DNA of 64,000 nt from Chitinophagaceae bacterium BSSC1 (GTDB lineage Bacteria; Bacteroidota; Bacteroidia; Chitinophagales; Chitinophagaceae): contig NKJC01000001.1 of the NCBI GenBank assembly GCA_002256435.1, forward strand, positions 1,240,001-1,304,000, written 5' to 3'. Below the pieces are notes generated by a model. It saw nothing but the letters and a program-made list of their open reading frames with translations, was not told the origin of the DNA and made no database searches. Position numbers and translations under genes: made by a program. Shown here one piece after another: positions 46,070-55,275 of the stretch. Position 1 is the stretch's first letter; each line of letters starts with the position of its first letter.

Positions 46070-46890
46070 ATAAATTGCAGGCAGCAGATAATCCATTGGC
46101 TCAAGAAGCATTTAGCAAACAGTCCTTTGTCTTTGATGAAATTTATGCTAGCAACCAGATTGTAGCATACAAAAGAGAGCGAACCAGATTCGCTTTAGCG
46201 TCATTACTCAAAGAGGGAGATCGCATACTAGAACTCAATGCGGGCACGGGACAAGACGCGCTCTATTTTGCCAGCAAGGGATATGCCGTACACGCAACAG
46301 ATATTGCCAGCGGCATGCTAGATCAGTTGCAACAAAAAATTGCCACATCGCCATTGGCAGAAAAAATAAGCACAGAACAAATCTCTTTTGAAGCCCTGCA
46401 TCAATTAGCAGACAAGGGACCCTATAACGCCATCTTCTCCAATTTTGGGGGATTGAATTGTAGCAAGGACCTGGGCCCTATTTTGAAAGAATTAAATCAG
46501 TTACTAGTACCAGGAGGAGCTGCCGTATTGGTGGTCATGCCCGGTTTTTGTTTATGGGAAACCATGCTGTTTTTTAGAGGTGCTTTTAAACAGGCGTTCA
46601 GAAGAATCTTTGCAAAAAATGGGGCCAAAGCACATATTGAGGGCGTGCATTTTTTGTGTTATTACCATCATCCAACAACCTTGATCAAGGCCGCAGCGCC
46701 GGATTTGGAATTGATAGACTTTGAGGGGCTCTGTACCATTGTCCCGCCTTCTTATATTGAAAATTTTCCGCAGAAATTCCCGCGCAGTTTTGCGTTTTTG
46801 GAAAAACTAGAAGCCCGTTGGAAACGTTTTTATCCTTTTAACCGTATAGGAGATTACTACATTATTCGTTTTCAAAAACGGAGACAGTAA
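46066..46890 (+). CDS. Class I SAM-dependent methyltransferase
   Basis: The 274-residue protein has motif I ILELNAGTGQDALYFASKGY (Rossmann SAM site), then HATDIASGMLDQLQ. NAIFSNFGGLNCSKDL is the usual motif IV and the C-terminal part is helix-rich. The methylated acceptor cannot be read from the sequence; a sugar or lipid of the same pathway is likely. Start and stop overlap or closely abut its neighbours (4-nt overlap, 7-nt gap), so sulfotransferase, methyltransferase and GT4 form one operon. Confidence 0.87.
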   Translation: MNKLQAADNPLAQEAFSKQSFVFDEIYASNQIVAYKRERTRFALASLLKEGDRILELNAGTGQDALYFASKGYAVHATDIASGMLDQLQQKIATSPLAEKISTEQISFEALHQLADKGPYNAIFSNFGGLNCSKDLGPILKELNQLLVPGGAAVLVVMPGFCLWETMLFFRGAFKQAFRRIFAKNGAKAHIEGVHFLCYYHHPTTLIKAAAPDLELIDFEGLCTIVPPSYIENFPQKFPRSFAFLEKLEARWKRFYPFNRIGDYYIIRFQKRRQ

Positions 46891-46897
46891 TAGCCCC

Positions 46898-48046
46898 ATG
46901 ACCAACGCACTGAAACTACTAGTAGTTAATTTTGATTATGATCAAGACATGCCCCATGCGCAAGCGCAATTAGAAAAGCATGCATCAACTGATCAGTGGA
47001 TCAAAGCGCTAGATGAACAGGGATTGGAGATTGAATGTTGCAAACGGTTTCACAGCAATTTGGAGCTAGCGCATCAGGGAATTCCTTATTTTTTTCGCAA
47101 TGATGGTTTTGAAGCAAAGCTACCCTTTTGGTATCCTGCCATTCCTTTTATTCGTTTTATCCTTTCAAGAAAACCAGACATTGTGCACGTGCATGGTACC
47201 CATTTTCCTTTACAAACCTTATTTCTAAAACTCTTGGCGCCTAAGCAAACCAAGATAGTTGTGCAACACCATGGGGGTTTAGAAGAACAAGGAATCAAAT
47301 CATGGATCAAGAAAAAAATGTTGGGCTTTGCCGATGCTTTCTTTTTCACCAGTCTGCAACAAGGTGAGTCTTGGTTCAAATACAGTTTTAGAAAAAAGCA
47401 GATCTTCTCCGTGATGGAGGGATCCACCCAGTTTCAACCCATGGCCAAACAAAAAGCCATTGCCGCGTTGGGATTAACAGGTAGTCCCAAATTAGTTTGG
47501 ATAGGTAGACTCTATGACAACAAAGACCCGCTTACTGTATTGGAAGGTTTTGAATTGTTTTGTAACAACTATCCTCAGGCAAGACTCTATATGATTTATC
47601 ATACCACTGATTTGTTGGCAGCGGTAAAAACCAAAATCAGTGAATCCCCTTTTTTAGAAAGAGCTGTTTGTTTGGTAGGCAGTTGTAGTAGCCAAGAAGT
47701 AGAACAATATTTAAACGCCGCAGACTATTTTGTGTTGGGTAGTCATTATGAGGGAAGTGGCTATGCACTTTGTGAAGCCATTGCCTGTGGCTGTGTTCCA
47801 GTAGTGACCAATATTCCAAGTTTTCAGATGATGACCAATGGTGGTTCATTTGGTGGACTTTGGGAACCTGGAAATCCGCAAGCTTTTTACAGAACATTGT
47901 TACAAGTAGTAGCCAAGAACCAACAAATAGAATCAGAAAAAGCACTGGCTTTTTTTGCATCTAGCTTATCTTTTTCAGCTATTGCATCTATTAGCAAAGC
48001 ACACTATCAGCGATTGCTAAATTCCAACACCTTAGTAGCTGTTTGA
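46898..48046 (+). CDS. GT4-family glycosyltransferase (GT-B fold)
   Basis: The 382-residue protein has an N-terminal acceptor domain with HVHGTHFPLQTLFLK. A C-terminal GT-B nucleotide-sugar domain follows (LVWIGRLYDNKDPLTVLEGFELF, SHYEGSGYALCEAIACG). The EGSGYALCEA motif is the EX7E-type sugar-nucleotide site of GT4 enzymes. It probably adds a sugar to a surface glycan or glycolipid. The 3' end overlaps the next, convergent GT4 gene by 40 nt. Confidence 0.9.
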   Translation: MTNALKLLVVNFDYDQDMPHAQAQLEKHASTDQWIKALDEQGLEIECCKRFHSNLELAHQGIPYFFRNDGFEAKLPFWYPAIPFIRFILSRKPDIVHVHGTHFPLQTLFLKLLAPKQTKIVVQHHGGLEEQGIKSWIKKKMLGFADAFFFTSLQQGESWFKYSFRKKQIFSVMEGSTQFQPMAKQKAIAALGLTGSPKLVWIGRLYDNKDPLTVLEGFELFCNNYPQARLYMIYHTTDLLAAVKTKISESPFLERAVCLVGSCSSQEVEQYLNAADYFVLGSHYEGSGYALCEAIACGCVPVVTNIPSFQMMTNGGSFGGLWEPGNPQAFYRTLLQVVAKNQQIESEKALAFFASSLSFSAIASISKAHYQRLLNSNTLVAV

Positions 48047-49062
48047 TAAATGGAATAGGGCATCACACGTTTTGTTGCTGCAGGAGGATGGTCTAAAATA
48101 GTCATCGCTTTTTGCGCCATATCTTCCACAGATGAAGCTATTTGCCAGTGATCAATCTCTGTATGCATAGACTTGACAAAACTGATTAATTGACAACCCG
48201 CTTCCAACCCTTCTAAACAAGCAGCGCTCATACCCTCATAGTTGGAGCTATGCAAGATGATCTTGCTTTGAGACAATAACTGAATGGTCTCATGATGCAT
48301 GACTTCTCCTAATAATTGCACGTTGTGTTCCAATCCTTTTTCCAAAATCATTTCTAATAAGGCATCGTGCAATTCACCACTACCACAAATCAACACTTTA
48401 AGATGAGGATGCTGTTGCTGAATCAAAGCAACCACTTCAATAAAGAGATGAAACTGCTTCAAAGGTTTTAAAGAACCCACACCAATAATATCAATGGGTC
48501 TATTGTTAAAATGTGTATTGGTAGGCGTGGGCGATACACCAAATGGAATGGTCTGCATGGGTCTAATGCCATAGTGTTGTTCAAAGCCATCGCTAATAAA
48601 ATCAGAAATGGCAATACAGTTTGCTGGTTTTAATTTAGAGAGACGCGCAAATCTGTTGCCTGGTTTGGCGTCTTGTCCACAAATCCAAGCATAGAACGGA
48701 ATGCGGTGCCACCAAGCAAACCAGGATCCCAAGAGACTAGTTTCTGCAATCCAAAAACTAACCATGGATTGAATCTGGTATTGCTGATTCAGTGCGCGCA
48801 TTTGTTTCCAGATCTTACACCAAGCAAGCAAGCGTTGTACTTTGTTCAAGTGCATCAGGTTCATGGAAAAAACCTCCATACCATTCCAGAAATAAGTTTT
48901 GTTCTGATAGGGATAAGAAAAGCTAATCAGTTTTACTGGAAGGTCTGCATCAATGGCTTGCATAGACAGAGTGAGTCTTTGCAATACGGGCAACCAATTC
49001 CAATCCTGTTCATGAGCAGGAAAAGCAGGCGTTAGTAATAGGATAATTTTTTCTTTTGCCAT
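48007..49062 (-). CDS. GT4-family glycosyltransferase (GT-B fold), convergent
   Basis: The 351-residue protein has the GT-B sugar-nucleotide motif HSSNYEGMSAACLEGLEAG and GVGSLKPLKQFHLFIEVVAL at the start of the C-domain. The N-domain contains FYAWICGQDAKPGNRFA. It is transcribed toward the other GT4 gene and shares 40 nt of 3' sequence with it. It lies 14 nt after the radical SAM gene. The two GT4 enzymes are unlike each other, so they probably act at different steps. Confidence 0.9.
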   Translation of the reverse strand: MAKEKIILLLTPAFPAHEQDWNWLPVLQRLTLSMQAIDADLPVKLISFSYPYQNKTYFWNGMEVFSMNLMHLNKVQRLLAWCKIWKQMRALNQQYQIQSMVSFWIAETSLLGSWFAWWHRIPFYAWICGQDAKPGNRFARLSKLKPANCIAISDFISDGFEQHYGIRPMQTIPFGVSPTPTNTHFNNRPIDIIGVGSLKPLKQFHLFIEVVALIQQQHPHLKVLICGSGELHDALLEMILEKGLEHNVQLLGEVMHHETIQLLSQSKIILHSSNYEGMSAACLEGLEAGCQLISFVKSMHTEIDHWQIASSVEDMAQKAMTILDHPPAATKRVMPYSIYQTATKVLEFSNR

Positions 49063-49076
49063 GGGGGCTGCTCAGA

Positions 49077-50528
49077 TCATTGAAGTTGGTAGTAGGCTAG
49101 TTTGATTCTACTCAAACATCTATGCGCCAGGCTATGATGAAAGAGCAGCAATTGTTTGGCCAATTGGTTGGGAGATTTTGTTTTGATCAAATGCCGCATA
49201 ATGGCTTTGCCCGATTTCCAATTTTTAAAACAATAATGTGTATACAAATGCAATTGCTTGTAAAAAGCCTTGCTAAATTGGGTACTATACAAGGTTTCTA
49301 AATCATTGCTGTCTTGCCAGTTTTGTTTTTCTTGCATCAGCAGTTTTACTTTCTCATAAAAGCCAGTGCCTGGCAAAGGATAAGAAACAGAAATGCCAAT
49401 ATCATGCGGATCAATGGCTTTGATCATCTCCAAAGTTTTAAGAATGTCTTCTTTCTGCTCATCTAGATAACCGTATTGGATAAAGAGACAAACTTTTACG
49501 CCCATTGATGTTAAGAGGGTATTGGCTTGGTGAATCTGATCTACGGTAATGCCCTTGTCCATGGCATCCAGAATTTTCTGAGAACCACTTTCTGCGCCAA
49601 TCCACACTTCATCCAAACCCGCTTTTACCAAGGAAGCAACCGTGCTATGTTTCAACAACAAATCAGCCCTACACTGAATCTTGAATTTGGGTTGTAATTG
49701 TCTTTCTTGCAAGAGCTCAGAGAATCGGTCCATCCAACCGGGTTTCAGACCAAAAATATCATCGCTCACCCAAAAATGCGTGGCCTTGTATTGGATCATG
49801 AGTAGGGATAATTCTTCTACTACTTTCTCCGGAGAACGGGAATGGTATCTATTGCCATAAATAGGTTTGGCGCACCAATTGCATTTAAAGGGGCAGCCCC
49901 TGGTAGTAGCAATATTGAGTGAGAAATAACCGTGGGCGCGCATCCAGATGTCGCGGTAATCGTCAAGGGTTACTAGGTCCCAGGCCGGGGCAGGAATACT
50001 GTCAAGGTCTTGTAAAACTGGTCGTCTGGGGGTACTGATCAAGGCACCATTTTCTAAATAGGCAATGCCCAAACAATCAACCGATGCGTGACCACCCTGT
50101 TGCATTAGTTCTCTCAGGGTTTGATCCGCTTCGCCCAGCATCACCAGATTAGCACCAGCTTGTAAATAAATCTCAGGATGATCCGTAGCGTCAGAACTAC
50201 TCACCAAGACCCTAACGCCTTGCGCCTTAGCCATGGCAATCATTTGCAAAGCTGCATCTCGCATAACTGAGAGACACATTTTGCTCAAGTAATTAAAACT
50301 ATCGTCATAGATGACCAAAAAGTCTGGTTGAAATTCTTGCAATTGCGGAGCAATTTGTTCGGGACCATATTGCAATCCACTATCAAACAAAGCCACTTCA
50401 TGACCTAAGTCTCTACAATTGGCAGCAGCCAACATAGTCCCATAGGGCGGGTAAGGCCTTTGACTCTGCCACTGCTTTTTGTCAAGGCGATAGAAATAGG
50501 AATGAGTAAAAAGGATTTTAGCTGCCAT
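49077..50528 (-). CDS. B12-binding-domain radical SAM protein
   Basis: The 483-residue protein has an N-terminal Rossmann domain of the B12-binding type (~1-150); the usual DxHxxG cobalamin ligand motif is not obvious, so cobalamin may bind base-off or not at all. A radical SAM domain carries the cluster motif Cys212/Cys216/Cys219 (TTRGCPFKCNWCAKP). GAESGSQKILDAMDKG and YPLPGTGFYEKV are family features. Members modify unactivated carbons, often by methylation or ring formation in lipid or glycan pathways. Here it sits with APS kinase and GT4. Activity is unassigned. Confidence 0.88.
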   Translation of the reverse strand: MAAKILFTHSYFYRLDKKQWQSQRPYPPYGTMLAAANCRDLGHEVALFDSGLQYGPEQIAPQLQEFQPDFLVIYDDSFNYLSKMCLSVMRDAALQMIAMAKAQGVRVLVSSSDATDHPEIYLQAGANLVMLGEADQTLRELMQQGGHASVDCLGIAYLENGALISTPRRPVLQDLDSIPAPAWDLVTLDDYRDIWMRAHGYFSLNIATTRGCPFKCNWCAKPIYGNRYHSRSPEKVVEELSLLMIQYKATHFWVSDDIFGLKPGWMDRFSELLQERQLQPKFKIQCRADLLLKHSTVASLVKAGLDEVWIGAESGSQKILDAMDKGITVDQIHQANTLLTSMGVKVCLFIQYGYLDEQKEDILKTLEMIKAIDPHDIGISVSYPLPGTGFYEKVKLLMQEKQNWQDSNDLETLYSTQFSKAFYKQLHLYTHYCFKNWKSGKAIMRHLIKTKSPNQLAKQLLLFHHSLAHRCLSRIKLAYYQLQ

Positions 50529-50603
50529 GAAGAAACATTAGTCTTATAAACTACGCAGCCTCAGTGGTTTAAGTTGCTTACTGTTTCAGTAAAACTATCA
50601 GAA

Positions 50604-51146
50604 CTACCCTTGAGAACTTCTCTGAAGCAATAACTGCAGCAACTGCTCCGTACAATCATCCAAATGGGTAGCAGCTGTATCCAAACTAAGATCGGGTTGG
50701 GTAGGGGCTTCATAAGGTGCCGAAACACCCGTAAACTCTTGAATCTCGCCCGCCAAAGCTTTTTGGTAGAGACCCTTGGGATCCCTTTGAATACAGGTTT
50801 CCAGCGGGGTGCACACATGCACTTCTATAAAATTCAGGCAGATAGACCTAATCTGGTTGCGGATTTCTGCATAGGGCGATATCAAAGAAACAATCACTGT
50901 ATGCCCTCTTTTCTCAAAAATAGAAGCCATATAACCCACATAATGGTTATGGGTTTTTCTAGACTGCTCGTCAAAACCGCGCAATTGCATCACGGCCCTG
51001 ATCTCATCGCCGTCAAGCATTACGGGCTCAACACCCCTCATCTGCAAGGCAATTTGCAAGGACTTGGCAATAGTGGTTTTTCCTGAGGCACTCAAACCAG
51101 TTAGCCAGATCACGGCTCCATTATCTAACTTGTTTAACAAAGACAT
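50604..51146 (-). CDS. cysC: Adenylylsulfate (APS) kinase
   Basis: The 180-residue protein has the Walker A loop GLSASGKTT (17-25), LDGDEIR, and the APS-kinase signature VIVSLISPYAEIRNQIR. RDPKGLYQKALAGEIQEFTGVSAPYEAP is the family hallmark. It phosphorylates APS to PAPS, the sulfate donor for sulfotransferases. No ATP sulfurylase or PAPS reductase is near, so it is likely dedicated to the cluster's sulfotransferase, with APS from elsewhere. It is divergent from the SSS transporter. Confidence 0.95.
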   Translation of the reverse strand: MSLLNKLDNGAVIWLTGLSASGKTTIAKSLQIALQMRGVEPVMLDGDEIRAVMQLRGFDEQSRKTHNHYVGYMASIFEKRGHTVIVSLISPYAEIRNQIRSICLNFIEVHVCTPLETCIQRDPKGLYQKALAGEIQEFTGVSAPYEAPTQPDLSLDTAATHLDDCTEQLLQLLLQRSSQG

Positions 51147-51209
51147 GCTTGAAATTAAATAAAAAACCTAAATTGATTCTGCCGTTTGTTTCCCACTAAA
51201 ACAAATTAA

Positions 51210-52844
51210 ATGAATCGATTGCAGCCTGCAGACTATATTGTCTTCTTCTTGTACTTTATTGTTGTTAGTAGTTATGGATATTATATCTATAAAAGAAAAA
51301 GTAAATCGGTCAGTAATAGCTCCACCGAATTCTTTCTAGCTGAAGGGTCACTTACTTGGTGGGCCATTGGCGCATCGCTCATAGCATCTAATATTTCTGC
51401 CGAACATTTTATAGGCATGTCAGGATCAGGCTTTGCCCTAGGATTGGCTATTTCTACTTATGAATGGATGGCCGCATTCACACTCATCTTGGTGGCGGTA
51501 TTCATACTGCCCATCTATTTGAAGAACCATATTTTCACCATGCCACAGTTTTTGGCAAAGCGATATAATGATACGGTGAGTACCATCATGGCTGTGTTCT
51601 GGCTCTTGGTCTATGTATTTGTAAACCTCACGTCCATTATTTATTTGGGCTCACTAGCCATCTCATCCATTACTACTATCAGTTTTGAATGGAGTATTGT
51701 AGGACTCAGTTTTTTTGCGGTGATAGTAACGCTGGGAGGAATGAAAGTGATTGGTTACACCGATGTGATACAAGTTATAGTGCTGATCCTTGGCGGACTA
51801 GTCACTACCTATTTGGCCATTACTTTATTAAGTGAAAAATTTGGCTATGGCAAAGACTTATGGAAGGGATTAAGCTTACTCAAAGAACAGGCACCCACGC
51901 ATTTTCATATGATCTTTGACAAGGAACACAAATATTATCCAGAACTACCCGGTCTCTCTGTATTGTTTGGTGGTATGTTGGTGAATAATCTGGCTTATTG
52001 GGGATGCAACCAATATATTGTACAACGCGCGCTGGGAGCGGATTTGAAGACGGCTAGAAAAGGAATTCTATTTGCTGCATTTCTAAAACTCTTGATTCCC
52101 ATTATTGCGGTGCTGCCCGGTATTGCCATGTATGTTCTGTATCAGAATGGACAGTTTCAAAATGAAATGACAGACCTGAATCATGTGATCAAACCGGACC
52201 ATGCTTATCCCACTTTGATGAATCTCTTACCTGCCGGATTAAAGGGTGTAGCATTTGCCGCATTAACCGCAGCAGTAGTAGCATCGCTTGCAGGCAAAGC
52301 CAATAGTATCTCTACCATTTTCTCTCTGGACATTTATCAAAAATTCATTAACCCGCAGGCCAGTGAAAAAAAGTTGGTAGGCGTTGGCCGATGGGCGGTG
52401 ATCATTAGCATGGTAGCTGCCGCACTTGTAACACCAGCATTAAAATCATTGGACCAAGCTTACCAGTTTATTCAAGAGTATGTAGGATTTATATCGCCCG
52501 GCGTATTGGCCATTTTCTTGTTGGGATTCTTCTGGAAAAAAACCAGTTCACAAGCGGCATTGGTTGGCGCAATCATTACCATACCCATTTCAACGATCTT
52601 AAAATTCTTGCCTACTTGGACCAATGGAGGTTTCCCCGACTATCCATTTTTAGATAGAATGAGCATCACATTTGTGCTAGTTGCAGCAACTATGATTCTG
52701 ATTAGTTTATTCTCTTCTAAGAAAGAAAACAATTCCCATGTGATAGAAGTAGACAGCAAGTGGTTTAAAGTGAGCCCCAGCTTTATGGTAGGATCCGTGG
52801 TCATCTCGGGAATCTTAATTGCGCTCTACACCGTTTTCTGGTAA
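51210..52844 (+). CDS. Sodium/solute symporter (SSS family, SGLT-like)
   Basis: The 544-residue protein has about 14 membrane helices. SSS features are FFLAEGSLTWWAIGASLIASNISAEHFIGMSGSG near helix 1-2 and the internal signature region GVAFAALTAAVVASLAGKANSIS. It resembles bacterial sodium/sugar symporters. The substrate is not determined; a monosaccharide would fit. It is followed after 45 nt by the flavin reductase gene, though it may be transcribed separately. Confidence 0.9.
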   Translation: MNRLQPADYIVFFLYFIVVSSYGYYIYKRKSKSVSNSSTEFFLAEGSLTWWAIGASLIASNISAEHFIGMSGSGFALGLAISTYEWMAAFTLILVAVFILPIYLKNHIFTMPQFLAKRYNDTVSTIMAVFWLLVYVFVNLTSIIYLGSLAISSITTISFEWSIVGLSFFAVIVTLGGMKVIGYTDVIQVIVLILGGLVTTYLAITLLSEKFGYGKDLWKGLSLLKEQAPTHFHMIFDKEHKYYPELPGLSVLFGGMLVNNLAYWGCNQYIVQRALGADLKTARKGILFAAFLKLLIPIIAVLPGIAMYVLYQNGQFQNEMTDLNHVIKPDHAYPTLMNLLPAGLKGVAFAALTAAVVASLAGKANSISTIFSLDIYQKFINPQASEKKLVGVGRWAVIISMVAAALVTPALKSLDQAYQFIQEYVGFISPGVLAIFLLGFFWKKTSSQAALVGAIITIPISTILKFLPTWTNGGFPDYPFLDRMSITFVLVAATMILISLFSSKKENNSHVIEVDSKWFKVSPSFMVGSVVISGILIALYTVFW

Positions 52845-52889
52845 GTCAAGCTGTTCCGAACATCTCCCTGCAATTGTTGTTATCCTAGC

Positions 52890-53498
52890 ATGCAACTCAA
52901 TCAACAGGAAATTCAAGGGCTGGACAAAGAATTCAGAAGGGCATTCATTAATTCATTGGCGGGCTTTAGACAGGCGGTCTTGGTAGGAAGTATATCGGCC
53001 CAAGGCCAAAGCAACCTGGCTATTTTTAATTCGCTCATACATTTAGGTGCCAACCCCGCACTGTTTGGACTCATCAACAGGCCCGATAGCGTTCAACGCG
53101 ATACCCTACAAAACATAGAAAGCCAAGGCGTTTATACACTGAACTATGTATCAGGAGCAGATTATCAAAAGGCCCACCAAACATCGGCCCGATACCCCCA
53201 AGGCGTATCCGAATTTGAACAAGTAGGATTTGAAGAAGAATATCACTCCCAGTTTGCAGCACCCTTTGTTGCTGACGCGATAGTGCAGATAGCTATGAAA
53301 TTTGAAGAGCGCATAGATATTACATTAAATGGAACCATTTTGATTGTGGGAAGTGTGCAAGAAATAATTGTAGATAATTCAATAGTAGCGGCCGATGGGT
53401 TTGTCAACCTTTCAGAAGCCGGTGTATTAGTGAGTCAGGGGCTCGATGCCTATTTTACCACATCGCCGTTAGGCAGACTGCCTTATGCAAAACCATAA
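52890..53498 (+). CDS. Flavin reductase-domain (split-barrel FMN) protein
   Basis: The 202-residue protein has the flavin-reductase-like split barrel (residues ~15-180), with AVLVGSISAQGQSNLAIFNSLIHLGANPALFGLINRP as its best feature and TLNYVSGADYQKAHQTSARYP further on. It probably binds FMN and reduces or oxidises a small molecule. It is encoded 2 nt before the TIGR03643 gene and so in the photolyase cluster, a conserved association in Bacteroidota that may reflect flavin or light physiology. Confidence 0.87.
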   Translation: MQLNQQEIQGLDKEFRRAFINSLAGFRQAVLVGSISAQGQSNLAIFNSLIHLGANPALFGLINRPDSVQRDTLQNIESQGVYTLNYVSGADYQKAHQTSARYPQGVSEFEQVGFEEEYHSQFAAPFVADAIVQIAMKFEERIDITLNGTILIVGSVQEIIVDNSIVAADGFVNLSEAGVLVSQGLDAYFTTSPLGRLPYAKP

Positions 53499-53500
53499 AA

Positions 53501-53770
53501 ATGGAACCAAAAGATATTGATAGAATCATTGAAATGGCCTGGGAAGACCGCACCCCATTTGAAGCCATCCATTTTCAGTTTGGATTAACAGAGGCGCAGG
53601 TCATTGCCACTATGCGCAAAGAGTTAAAGCGCAGCAGTTTTAATCTCTGGCGCAAAAGGGTGAATAGTGGTGTGAGTCAGAAACATGCAGTGATCAGAAA
53701 TCAATCCATCAGCCGGTTCAAGTGCAAATTGCAGAAGACCATTAGTATGAATAAAATCAGCAAACGCTAA
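53501..53770 (+). CDS. TIGR03643 (DUF2805) family protein
   Basis: The 89-residue protein begins EPKDIDRIIEMAWEDRTPFE, then AIHFQFGLTEAQVIATMRKEL and SFNLWRKRVNSGVSQKH, the hallmarks of TIGR03643. The fold looks HTH-like, but no function is known. The C-terminal KCKLQKTISMNKISKR tail is basic. The stop overlaps the photolyase ATG by one base (TAATG), so the two are probably co-translated. Confidence 0.9.
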   Translation: MEPKDIDRIIEMAWEDRTPFEAIHFQFGLTEAQVIATMRKELKRSSFNLWRKRVNSGVSQKHAVIRNQSISRFKCKLQKTISMNKISKR

Positions 53771-54999
53771 TGATTTTCAACACAGATTTTGCTAGTATAG
53801 CAGCTCAAATAGAAAGCATTGATCCCATTGCTTACGCTCATAGCCGCAATTATATAGACGGAGCTGTTACCTATTTATCGCCCTATATTTCAAGGGGTGT
53901 GATCAGCACCAAACAAGTATTGGATTCTGTCATGAAAAGAGGATACAAATTGTATCAAATAGAATCTTTTGTCAAAGAGCTTTGCTGGCGCGATTATTTT
54001 CAACGAGTAGGCCAAGAAAAAAATCTATCGCTGCCTATTAAACAAGCGCAGACCAATGTGGCGCATACACAAATTCCCCTAGCCATTCTCAAAGCCAAGA
54101 CCGGCATTGAAGGAATTGACCAAGCCATTGAGCAATTATACGCAACAGGATATATGCACAACCATGCCAGAATGTATACGGCTTCGGTGGTTTGCAATAT
54201 TGCCCAATCAGACTGGCTCATGCCCGCCCGTTGGATGTACTATCATTTGCTAGATGGCGATTGGGCAAGTAATGCTTGTAGTTGGCAATGGGTAGCCGCG
54301 GCCAATAGCGGAAAAAAATATTACGCTAACCAGGAGAATATTAATAAGTATACAAAGACTGCGCAACACGGAACATTCCTAGATAAATCTTACGAGGATC
54401 TTGCTATTATGCAAATTCCTTCTGAGCTAAAAACTGTTGCATCATTTACCGCTGAAACGTCACATCAATTCCAAAATATCACACACAACCAAACACAAGG
54501 ACTCACAACCCAACTCAACAAAAATATTCAATCAAGCCAAGATCTTACACCCAACCAAACCCAAGATACCAGCCTCAACACAGCCATCTATATTTATAAT
54601 TATTACAACCTAGATCCGCTCTGGCATAAGGATCAGCCAGGCCAGCGCATCTTGTTATTAGAGCCCGATTTTTTTCAGCAGTATCCTATTAGTGATAAGT
54701 GCTGGAATTTTATGATGCAGTTAGCCGCTGAGATTCCCAACCTGCAAATATATTACGGATCATTTGCGTCTCTATTGCAAGTGTTAGAGCAGTCAAACCA
54801 AACACAAATCACTCACAAAGAAAACGGACCAATAAGAGAAATTTTGATCAACTCAATTAGATACAAAGAACATCCATTGAACATCGGCTATCAAGGAGTT
54901 TGCGAACCCCGCGATTGGATTGCACCAACAGTGCAAGGATATTATCCCTCATTCTTTGCTTATTGGAAAGCAGTGAAAAAAGTATTGGATAAATATTGA
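53770..54999 (+). CDS. FAD-binding photolyase/cryptochrome-like protein with two simple-sequence insertions
   Basis: The 409-residue protein begins directly with the FAD domain of photolyases (RNYIDGAVTYLSPYISRGV, KELCWRDYFQRV, MHNHARMYTASV, WASNACSWQWVAAANSGKKYY). The N-terminal antenna domain is missing and a Rossmann-like region follows instead (~280-360, ILLLEPDFFQQYPISDK); I recall this order as usual for the Bacteroidota subfamily. Residues ~230-269 are an AC-rich-coded, Gln/Thr/Asn-rich insertion, with a shorter one near 338 (NQTQITHKENG). It may repair UV-damaged DNA or act as a light sensor. Confidence 0.87.
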   Translation: MIFNTDFASIAAQIESIDPIAYAHSRNYIDGAVTYLSPYISRGVISTKQVLDSVMKRGYKLYQIESFVKELCWRDYFQRVGQEKNLSLPIKQAQTNVAHTQIPLAILKAKTGIEGIDQAIEQLYATGYMHNHARMYTASVVCNIAQSDWLMPARWMYYHLLDGDWASNACSWQWVAAANSGKKYYANQENINKYTKTAQHGTFLDKSYEDLAIMQIPSELKTVASFTAETSHQFQNITHNQTQGLTTQLNKNIQSSQDLTPNQTQDTSLNTAIYIYNYYNLDPLWHKDQPGQRILLLEPDFFQQYPISDKCWNFMMQLAAEIPNLQIYYGSFASLLQVLEQSNQTQITHKENGPIREILINSIRYKEHPLNIGYQGVCEPRDWIAPTVQGYYPSFFAYWKAVKKVLDKY

Positions 55000-55134
55000 A
55001 AATTATTCAGCATTATTCATAAGCAGACAATCTTAAAAACAAAAAAATTGAAACTCATTCACAAAACAAAATCAATCCGAATTTACGAACCTTACATATT
55101 ATAAATCAATCCATAATTTTTAAACCACTTCATT

Positions 55135-55275
55135 TTGAAAAAACCTAAAAAAGAAAACCTACCCCAAAAGATTTGTTTGGTTTGTCAACGGCCCTTTACC
55201 TGGCGCAAGAAATGGGAGAAGGATTGGGACCAAGTAAAATACTGCAGCGAAAAATGCCGCAGAACAAAAGCTTGA
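55135..55275 (+). CDS. DUF2256 zinc-ribbon-like small protein (TTG start)
   Basis: This 46-residue gene reads from a TTG at 55135-55137 to a TGA at 55273-55275; no in-frame ATG exists after the upstream stop. The sequence contains [19 protein letters not shown] and [13 protein letters not shown], the full DUF2256 signature, with two CxxC-like pairs that should bind zinc. DUF2256 genes are regularly found beside TIGR03643 and photolyase genes in Bacteroidota. The 135-base gap after the photolyase suggests it may have its own promoter. It ends where the polypyrimidine tract begins. Confidence 0.88.
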   Translation: MKKPKKENLPQKICLVCQRPFTWRKKWEKDWDQVKYCSEKCRRTKA

